A stretch of DNA of 64,000 nt from an uncultured Eubacteriales bacterium (GTDB taxonomy: Bacteria; Bacillota; Clostridia; Oscillospirales; Oscillospiraceae): contig UQUO01000006.1 of NCBI GenBank assembly GCA_900544295.1, positions 1-64,000 of the forward strand, read 5' to 3'. The first letter of the stretch is position 1, and each line of letters opens with the position of its first letter. The notes beneath the pieces were generated by a model. It saw nothing but the letters and a program-made list of their open reading frames with translations, had not been told where the DNA came from and ran no database searches. Shown here one piece after another: positions 58,138 to 64,000 of this stretch. Both the position numbers and the translations under genes were made by a program.

Positions 58138-59223
58138 GTGGGACTGAAGAAAGAATACATAGACACCGTCGTGCCTGAGAGCACAGGCGGAGCGGGCCGC
58201 TCCTCCGGGACAGCCTTCGTTGCCCTGCCGTCCGTGAAAATCGTCATCGCCGGCATAGTGCTTGCGGCCCTGCAGGTCGCCGCGATGAACGGGCTTTTGT
58301 CCTCCTCCTTCGTATACGCGCTGGGCAATACGCTCATCTACGCGATAGCAGCCATCGGTTTCTGCCTGCTGCTGGGATATTCGGGCCTGGCTTCGCTGGG
58401 CACGGCGGGCTTCATCGGCCTCGGCGCGTACACGGCGTTTTATATGATCCAGGGGCTGGGCGCCCCGTATTACCTCACACTGCTGGCGACGCTGGCGATC
58501 TCCATCGCGATCGGCGTGATAGTCGGCTTCATTTCGCTGAGGATAGAGGGCATCTATCTTGCCATCATGACCCTGGCGCTGTCGGAGGTGATACGCAACG
58601 CGCTCATGGCGCTGAAGGCGACCATTAAAATTGATATAACGAACGTTTGCCTTTTCGGCGTCAACGTAAATGAGAGCGCTGTGTACCTGCTCATAACGTT
58701 CACCTTCATCGTGCTCATGCTGCTGACCTCGAACCTCATACGCAGTCCGATAGGCCGCGCCATGATAGCGATGAAGAACAGCACCTCCGCCGCTCAGGCC
58801 ATGGGCGTCAGCCTGATGAAGTACAGACTTATGGCATTTGTAATCTCCACGATAAACGCCGCTCTGGGCGGATTGCTCTACATGCTCTACGTCCGGAACA
58901 TCACGACCTCCACCTCTACGCTGCTGACGCTGACCACCTCGCTGAACATACTCGGCGCCGTCATCATCGGCGGGGCAAAGTCGCTCTGGGGTACGGCCTT
59001 CGGCACCTTCGTCATTTATGGCCTGCAGTCGATGTTTTTGAGCAAGATACAGTTTTTCATCGACAATCCGGCCTTTATCACGATGGTGACGGGCCTGCTC
59101 ATAATCGTTGTTGTAATGTTTTTCCCCGGCGGCTTCGCGCAGATGGTCATGTCTCTGCGGGGCTGGATAAAAAAGCAGAAGGCGGAAAGGAGGCTGCGCG
59201 CCTATGTCAAGGATCAGCTTTAA
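58138..59223 (+). CDS. livM: Branched-chain amino acid-type ABC permease (LivM-like)
   Basis: 361-aa permease, about nine helices after an N-terminal cytoplasmic stretch of 30 residues. It has LGYSGLASLGTAGFIGLGAYTAF, GIYLAIMTLALSEVIRN and MAMKNSTSAAQAMGVSLMKYRLMAF, all LivM hallmarks. GTG 58138 is seven nt past GAGG; GTG 58132 is too close. The gene overlaps the ATPase gene by 20 nt, and the RBS for that gene lies in its last codons. Confidence 0.88.
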   Translation: MGLKKEYIDTVVPESTGGAGRSSGTAFVALPSVKIVIAGIVLAALQVAAMNGLLSSSFVYALGNTLIYAIAAIGFCLLLGYSGLASLGTAGFIGLGAYTAFYMIQGLGAPYYLTLLATLAISIAIGVIVGFISLRIEGIYLAIMTLALSEVIRNALMALKATIKIDITNVCLFGVNVNESAVYLLITFTFIVLMLLTSNLIRSPIGRAMIAMKNSTSAAQAMGVSLMKYRLMAFVISTINAALGGLLYMLYVRNITTSTSTLLTLTTSLNILGAVIIGGAKSLWGTAFGTFVIYGLQSMFLSKIQFFIDNPAFITMVTGLLIIVVVMFFPGGFAQMVMSLRGWIKKQKAERRLRAYVKDQL

Positions 59224-60601
59224 TGAGCGCAGACTCCTGAACCGGGTGCGAAAGCTGGAAAACCGCATCGGGATACTCAGCGAGCTGTGCGAGCTGCGTG
59301 CGGGGCAGGAGGCGGAGAAGATATCCGAGCGGTATCAGGAGCGGGAACGCGGCGTGCTGCGGGAACTGGCCGGCGCCGAATACGAGAGAATGAGCCAGCC
59401 GGAGCTCGAGCACACGCTGACGCAGCACCGCCAGCAGGCAGAACGCGAAAAATTCCAAAAATTACAAGCTGACGCGGCAATGGCCGGCATAGTGATCAGC
59501 CGGGAAAGGCAGGAAGAGCTGCACAAAAGCCTTCAGCGGAAGCTGGACGGCATAGCAGAAGAGGTGCGCCGGGAGCTCGCGGCCGCCGGCGCAGCCCGCG
59601 CAGGAGGGGACCTGGCGGAACTGAGGACCGAAGCCGAGCGGCGCATCAAAAGCATCCGCGCGGAAGCGGAGGCGGAGGCGCAGAAGAAAAGGGCCGAGGT
59701 CAGACAGAGCTTCAGCCCGAGGCTGGACAGACTGGGCGCCAAAAAGGCGGCGGCCGAGGAAAAGCTCCGCGGCATGGCCACGAACGAGATGGACCGGGAG
59801 CTCGAGGACGGCATTGCCCTGGAGGCCGAGGACCTCAAAATGTATTTCGGCGGCGTAAAGGCCGTGGACGGCCTGAGCTTCAAGGTGCGCGAGGGCGAGA
59901 TCTTTGGCCTGATAGGCCCCAACGGCGCGGGCAAGACCACGGTGTTCAACTGCATCACGCAGTTTTACAAGCCCACGGCCGGCAAGCTGCTCTTCCGCGG
60001 ACGCGGAGAAAAGGTGATAGACCTCACAAGGGAGCGGGTACACGATGTCATTTTGCACGGCATTGTCCGCACATTTCAGAACGTGGAGGTCATACGTGAG
60101 CTCACAGTGCTTGAAAACCTGCTGATAGCGGGGCACAGGCAGTTCGGCTCGGGCCTGTTTTCCTGCGCGCTGCACCTGCCCGCCCTGAGGGCTGAGGAGG
60201 AGGTCGTGAGGGCGAGGGCCATGGGCGTCCTCGAGTTTATGGGGCTCACGGCCTACAGCGGGCATTATGCCTTCGGCCTGCCCTACGGCGTGCTCAAGAA
60301 GATAGAGATCGCGCGCACGCTGATGTGCTCTCCGCGGCTCATAATCCTTGACGAGCCCGCCGCGGGCCTCAACGACACCGAGACGGTGGAGCTTGCCGGG
60401 CTCATCCGCCGCATACGGGATGAGTATAACTGCACCATCCTGCTGGTCGAGCACGACATGGGGCTTGTCATGGACGTGTGCGACAATATTTGCGCCATAG
60501 CCTTCGGAAAGCTGCTGGCCTACGGCACTCCGGACGTCATCCAAAAGGATGAGGGTGTGCAGCAGGCATATCTGGGCGCGGATGACGAGGAGGCTCTGTG
60601 A
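59204..60601 (+). CDS. livG: Liv-type ABC ATPase (LivG-like) with a long coiled-coil N-terminal extension
   Basis: 465 aa, about 210 longer than normal LivG. Residues 1-205 are Glu/Arg/Ala-rich, highly charged and predicted by eye to be coiled coil (RRLLNRVRKLENRIGIL start; RTEAERRIKSIRAEAEAEAQ at 141-160). The ATPase starts at about 206: Walker A GPNGAGKT (238-245), Q-loop FQN (291-293), signature LPYGVLKKIEIA (359-370), Walker B LIILDEP (379-385). AAAGGAGG precedes ATG 59204, which overlaps livM, so the extension is translated. An internal ATG at 59774 could give a short form. The extension might tether or regulate the importer. Confidence 0.85.
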   Translation: MSRISFNERRLLNRVRKLENRIGILSELCELRAGQEAEKISERYQERERGVLRELAGAEYERMSQPELEHTLTQHRQQAEREKFQKLQADAAMAGIVISRERQEELHKSLQRKLDGIAEEVRRELAAAGAARAGGDLAELRTEAERRIKSIRAEAEAEAQKKRAEVRQSFSPRLDRLGAKKAAAEEKLRGMATNEMDRELEDGIALEAEDLKMYFGGVKAVDGLSFKVREGEIFGLIGPNGAGKTTVFNCITQFYKPTAGKLLFRGRGEKVIDLTRERVHDVILHGIVRTFQNVEVIRELTVLENLLIAGHRQFGSGLFSCALHLPALRAEEEVVRARAMGVLEFMGLTAYSGHYAFGLPYGVLKKIEIARTLMCSPRLIILDEPAAGLNDTETVELAGLIRRIRDEYNCTILLVEHDMGLVMDVCDNICAIAFGKLLAYGTPDVIQKDEGVQQAYLGADDEEAL

Positions 60602-61320
60602 TGGCATTGCTTGAAATTCGGGATCTCTGCGTGAATTACGGTCCCATCCAGGCTGTCCGCGGTGTCAACATGGACGTGGAAGAGGGCAGCATAGTCGCGC
60701 TGCTCGGCGCAAACGGCGCCGGCAAGACCACGACGCTCAGGACGATAAGCGGCGTTATAAAGCCCGCCTCCGGCAGCGTCAGATTTGGCGGCAGCGAGAT
60801 AGGGGGCCGAAGGGCAAGCCGCGTAGCCCGGCTGGGGATCAACATGTCGCCCGAGGGAAGACTTATCTTCAACGAATTGAGCGTCGAGGAGAACCTGCGC
60901 GCCGGCGCCTACTGCATACGCAGCAGGGCCGAGATGGAGAGGAACATGAAGCGCGCGCTCCAGCTCTTCCCGAGGCTGGAAGAGCGGCTCCGGCAGCGTG
61001 CCGGCACCTTGTCCGGCGGCGAGCAGCAGATGCTTGCGATATCAAGGGCGCTTATGGCCAGCCCGAAACTGCTGCTGCTTGACGAACCAAGCCTGGGACT
61101 GGCTCCGCTCATAATCAGGGACATATTTCACGCGCTGCAGGAGATACGGGCCGAGGGAACGACTATACTCATCGTCGAGCAGAACGCCCTGGCCACCCTC
61201 AAGATAGCAGACCGCGCATATGTGCTCGAACTCGGACGCATCAGCATGGAGGGCCGGGCGGATGTGCTTATCCACGATGAAAGACTTATCGAGGCATACC
61301 TGGGAAACAAGAAGTCATAA
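60601..61320 (+). CDS. livF: Branched-chain amino acid-type ABC ATPase (LivF-like)
   Basis: 239-aa second ATPase, of normal LivF size. Walker A is GANGAGKTT, the signature is LSGGEQQMLAISRAL, Walker B is LLLDEPSLGLAP, and the LivF-specific IVEQNALATLKIADRAYVLELG follows. ATG 60601 overlaps the livG stop (TGATG) and has GAGGAGG seven nt upstream. With LivG it forms the ATPase heterodimer. Confidence 0.93.
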   Translation: MALLEIRDLCVNYGPIQAVRGVNMDVEEGSIVALLGANGAGKTTTLRTISGVIKPASGSVRFGGSEIGGRRASRVARLGINMSPEGRLIFNELSVEENLRAGAYCIRSRAEMERNMKRALQLFPRLEERLRQRAGTLSGGEQQMLAISRALMASPKLLLLDEPSLGLAPLIIRDIFHALQEIRAEGTTILIVEQNALATLKIADRAYVLELGRISMEGRADVLIHDERLIEAYLGNKKS

Positions 61321-61359
61321 ACCGCGTGCGCGGAACTTGATAAAGAAGGAGAATTTAAA

Positions 61360-62751
61360 ATGAAAAAGACACTGGCACTCATCCTTGCGATGGCGCTCTG
61401 CCTCTCCCTCGCGGCCTGCTCCGGCCTGACCAACAGCCCGGCGGACACTCCCTCGGAGGCCCCCGCCGGCAGCGACGCCCCTGCCGCCAGCGAAGCCCCG
61501 GACAGCGGAAGCTCCGACGGGGCCTACACCCCCTTCGTCGATGTGCAGGGCGTGGATGACAGCACCATCTACGTCGGCAACACCGCCGCTACCACCGGCA
61601 GCTATGCCACCGTCGGCGTGCCCTTCAACGCCGGACTCGAGGCTGCGTTCAAGGCCTACAACGACAACGGCGGCTTCCAGGGCAAGAGCATCGAGCTCAT
61701 CCACTATGACGACGGCTTCGACGCCGCTCAGGGCCTCACCTACACCAAGACCCTGGTCGAGACCGACAAGGTCTTCGCCATCGTCGGCCACTTCGGCACC
61801 AACACCGTTGCCGCCACGCTCGATTACCTGAAGGAGATGGGCGTCCCCATGGTCTACGCCGCCACCGGCATCGAGGACCTGTATCAGGAGGGCGCCGCCG
61901 GCAACGACAAGGTCATCTATCCCGTGCAGCCCATCTACAACTCCGAGGGCCGCGTACTGCTTGCCCGCGCAATCGCCCCCGCTGATGACGGCATCGGTCT
62001 TGGAGCCACCAAGATAGGCGTCGTGGCCACCACCGACGACGCCGGCACCGGCCTTGTCTACGGCGTGAAGAAGCAGGCCGAGACTCTGGATGTCGAGATA
62101 ATCTATCAGGATGTGGACGCCGCCGCCACCGACTATTCCGCCGCGGTCAACGTCCTCAAGAACAACGGCTGCGACGTCGTTATCGCCTGCATGAACCAGG
62201 TCCCGCTCGCCACCCTGATGGCCTCCATGCGCGACGCCGACTACAATGCGGACGTAATCACCTCCTACGTGAACGCCTCTGCGGTCACCCTCGGCGCCTT
62301 CGTCGAGAACGGCTCCGTCACTGCCGAGCGCAGGGTCTACTCCACCGCCTGGCTCGACACCAGCACCGAGGCCGGCATGAACGACTACCTCACCTTCTAC
62401 GGCGCCATGAATGCCTGGGAGCTTGAGAACGGCGGCTCCGGCGACGATTACGCCCTCAACTCCTATGCCATGGCCGGTTACATAGCGGGCAACATCTTCG
62501 TCCAGGCGCTGACAGCCCTCGACGAGAGCGGCCTTGAGCTCAACTGGGCCAACTTCAACGACATCATGGAGTCCACCGAGTTCCACCTGCCCATGGGCGG
62601 CACCATCAATTTCGCGAACGGCGACCGGCTGGCCGTCACCTCGCTCGCGCTCAACACCATCTCCCTCGAACCCGGTGAGAGCGGCTACTACGAGCTGCAG
62701 CTCGTAAGCCCCATCATGCCGCTCGACGACGTGCTTGCCGCCATCGGCTGA
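61360..62751 (+). CDS. livK: Liv-type substrate-binding lipoprotein (LivK-like)
   Basis: 463-aa extracytoplasmic binding protein. The lipobox is LAAC (Cys20), followed by a Ser/Ala/Pro/Asp-rich linker of about 30 residues, then the type 1 fold (IYVGNTAATTGSYATVGVPFNAGLEAAFKAYNDNGG; IELIHYDDGFDAAQGLTYTKTLV). It delivers ligand to LivHM. AAGGAG precedes ATG 61360. The pocket residues do not tell leucine-type ligands from other carboxylates, and a CoA-transferase next door argues for a carboxylic acid. Confidence 0.9.
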   Translation: MKKTLALILAMALCLSLAACSGLTNSPADTPSEAPAGSDAPAASEAPDSGSSDGAYTPFVDVQGVDDSTIYVGNTAATTGSYATVGVPFNAGLEAAFKAYNDNGGFQGKSIELIHYDDGFDAAQGLTYTKTLVETDKVFAIVGHFGTNTVAATLDYLKEMGVPMVYAATGIEDLYQEGAAGNDKVIYPVQPIYNSEGRVLLARAIAPADDGIGLGATKIGVVATTDDAGTGLVYGVKKQAETLDVEIIYQDVDAAATDYSAAVNVLKNNGCDVVIACMNQVPLATLMASMRDADYNADVITSYVNASAVTLGAFVENGSVTAERRVYSTAWLDTSTEAGMNDYLTFYGAMNAWELENGGSGDDYALNSYAMAGYIAGNIFVQALTALDESGLELNWANFNDIMESTEFHLPMGGTINFANGDRLAVTSLALNTISLEPGESGYYELQLVSPIMPLDDVLAAIG

Positions 62752-62770
62752 CTGTGATTTAATCTGAGTA

Positions 62771-62794
62771 CAGGCGGCCGCCGCCGGCCGCCTG
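62771..62794 (+). terminator. Intra-operon hairpin before the CoA-transferase gene
   Basis: CAGGCGGCC / GGCCGCCTG stem with a short GC loop and no T-run. It probably modulates rather than ends transcription. Confidence 0.5.
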
Positions 62795-62816
62795 CATATC
62801 AATGGAGGAATGGCTC

Positions 62817-64000
62817 ATGGACTACACTTCCAAAATCATCTCCCTTGAAAAGGCCCTCTCGCTCGTCAAGAGCGGCGATACCATAGTCACCGGCCTCGGC
62901 GCAAGCGAAGGCGGGCTCTTCATGGAGAACATCCACACCCTGGCGGGCAGCGTCAGGGACGTCAAGATCGTAAACTGCAACCCTACCCACTCCTGCGAAT
63001 TCTACAAGCCTGAGTATACGGACGCCTTTTCTGTTGACGGCTGGTTTTACGCGCCTGCCATGCGGCGCGCGCACGAACAGGGCAACATGGCGTTCATCCC
63101 CAATCACCTCCACCTCGCCGCCACCAAGTGGCTCTACCGCAACAGGCCGAATATCTACGTAGGCGCAGCCTCAATGCCCGACAAGAACGGATATATCTCT
63201 CTGTCCACCTCCAACACCTATGAGCGCCGCATGATAGAGGCTGCGGACATCGCCATACTTGAGATCAACCCCAACTACCCCTTCGTATATGGCGACCATG
63301 TCGTCCACTGCTCAGAGGTGGATTATCTCGTTGAGGCCGATTATCCCGTGCCCGTCGTCCCCGACATCCCCTCCAACGAGAAGGACATGAGCATAGGGCG
63401 CCTCATCGCCGGTTACGTTCCGGATGGGGCCTGCATACAGCTCGGCATAGGCGGCATACCCAACGCCGTCGCGGAGTTCCTCAAGGAGAAGAACGACCTC
63501 GGCGTGCACACGGAGCTCATAACCAGCGGTATGGCCGAGCTCGTCAAGCTGGGCGTCATCACAAACAAGCGCAAGCAGATAAACCGCGGCCAGATGGTGG
63601 CCACCATGATACTCGGCACGCAGGAGCTCTATGACTTCGCGGACCACAACCAGGGCGTGGCGCTCTACGACGGAGCCTGGGTGAACGATCCCTACGTCAT
63701 TGCGCAGAATGACAACCAGATCTCCATAAATACGAGCCTTGAGGTGGATCTTACCGGCCAGTGCGCCTCAGAGTCCATAGGCTCGCGGCAGTTTTCCGGC
63801 ACCGGCGGCCAGTCCGACACGGCGGTCGGCGCGCAGATGTCCAAGGGAGGCCGCTCCATCATAGCGCTCTACTCCACCGCAATGGTGAAGGATAAGGCCA
63901 CAGGAGAGAGGCACGAGGTGTCCAAAATCGTGGCCCAGCTACAGCGCGGCGCGGCGGTCAGCCTCTCGAGAAACGATGTTGACATCGTCATCACCGAGTA
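62817..64000 (+). CDS. Acetyl-CoA hydrolase/4-hydroxybutyrate CoA-transferase family protein (partial, runs off window)
   Basis: At least 394 codons read to the window edge without a stop. Family I/II-like CoA-transferase features are visible: GDTIVTGLGASEGG near the start, ASMPDKNGYISLS, GIGGIPNAVAEFL and the region GVHTELITSGMAELV that holds the catalytic-Glu neighbourhood; FSGTGGQSD near residue 325 is typical of this family. It swaps CoA between acyl-CoA and a free acid, so imported acids could be activated here. GGAGGAA precedes ATG 62817. About 30-60 residues are missing beyond the edge. Confidence 0.88.
   Translation, partial: MDYTSKIISLEKALSLVKSGDTIVTGLGASEGGLFMENIHTLAGSVRDVKIVNCNPTHSCEFYKPEYTDAFSVDGWFYAPAMRRAHEQGNMAFIPNHLHLAATKWLYRNRPNIYVGAASMPDKNGYISLSTSNTYERRMIEAADIAILEINPNYPFVYGDHVVHCSEVDYLVEADYPVPVVPDIPSNEKDMSIGRLIAGYVPDGACIQLGIGGIPNAVAEFLKEKNDLGVHTELITSGMAELVKLGVITNKRKQINRGQMVATMILGTQELYDFADHNQGVALYDGAWVNDPYVIAQNDNQISINTSLEVDLTGQCASESIGSRQFSGTGGQSDTAVGAQMSKGGRSIIALYSTAMVKDKATGERHEVSKIVAQLQRGAAVSLSRNDVDIVITE

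Overview
Organism. The DNA is GC-rich (about 60% by eye), gene-dense and arranged in long co-directional operons. It has strong AGGAGG-type ribosome binding sites, frequent TTG and GTG starts, Gram-positive lipoprotein signals and sigma-A-like promoters (TTGACA-17-TATAAT). This, with an anaerobic enzyme set (old-yellow-enzyme/Fe-S reductases, Fe-dependent and NADP secondary-alcohol dehydrogenases, a split transketolase, a CoA-transferase), suggests a high-GC anaerobic Firmicute of the Clostridia, probably an Oscillospiraceae-like gut organism. The taxonomy is inference: there is no rRNA or tRNA in the window. No IS element, prophage or CRISPR array was seen.

Layout. 0.3-2.8 kb: a small membrane protein, a FucO-type alcohol dehydrogenase and a lipoprotein with DnaJ-like zinc motifs. 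2.9-8.2 kb (minus): a complete dppABCDF-like peptide ABC transporter. 8.3-20.8 kb (minus): a sugar locus with a GH32 glycosidase, a ribose-type ABC importer, two tandem split transketolases, an FGGY kinase and a fucose-isomerase-like protein. A LacI regulator diverges from it and a separately promoted P-loop NTPase follows it. 22.1-23.7 kb: an SDR, then a 310-bp palindromic element and a 46-bp repeat also found at the window start. 23.7-39.8 kb: a PucR regulator and two consecutive [OYE-like reductase, SDR, MFS, GntP-type permease] modules. The second module is headed by an NADP secondary-alcohol dehydrogenase behind a TetR operator and ends with an aldo/keto reductase. A decayed copy of the first GntP 3' end lies at 39.85-39.97 kb. 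40.0-40.9 kb: two candidate structured RNAs flanking a 90-aa membrane protein. 41.0-44.6 kb: a 2H phosphoesterase and a two-protein FAD-reductase plus ferredoxin-reductase pair. 44.7-48.1 kb: a mosaic of rbsK, rbsD, a 5'-truncated rbsC, a 5'-truncated ABC exporter and the 3' scrap of an MFS gene. 48.1-50.9 kb: a third OYE-SDR pair. 51.6-55.0 kb: sigma factor, membrane protein and ABC-2 transporter. 55.5-64.0 kb: a MaoC hydratase divergent from a KAS III-like enzyme, a complete Liv-type importer and a CoA-transferase that runs off the end.

How the genes fit together. The window reads as a catabolic region. Three separately regulated loci couple a dedicated importer to reductive or CoA-dependent processing of a small molecule: sugars at 8-21 kb, unsaturated or hydroxylated carbonyl compounds in the OYE/SDR modules, and carboxylates in the Liv/CoA-transferase locus. 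The most unusual items are the Liv ATPase with a roughly 205-residue coiled-coil N-terminal extension, the repeated OYE-SDR modules with differing active-site motifs, the double split-transketolase sugar operon and the possible two-state leader RNA at 40.04-40.24 kb.
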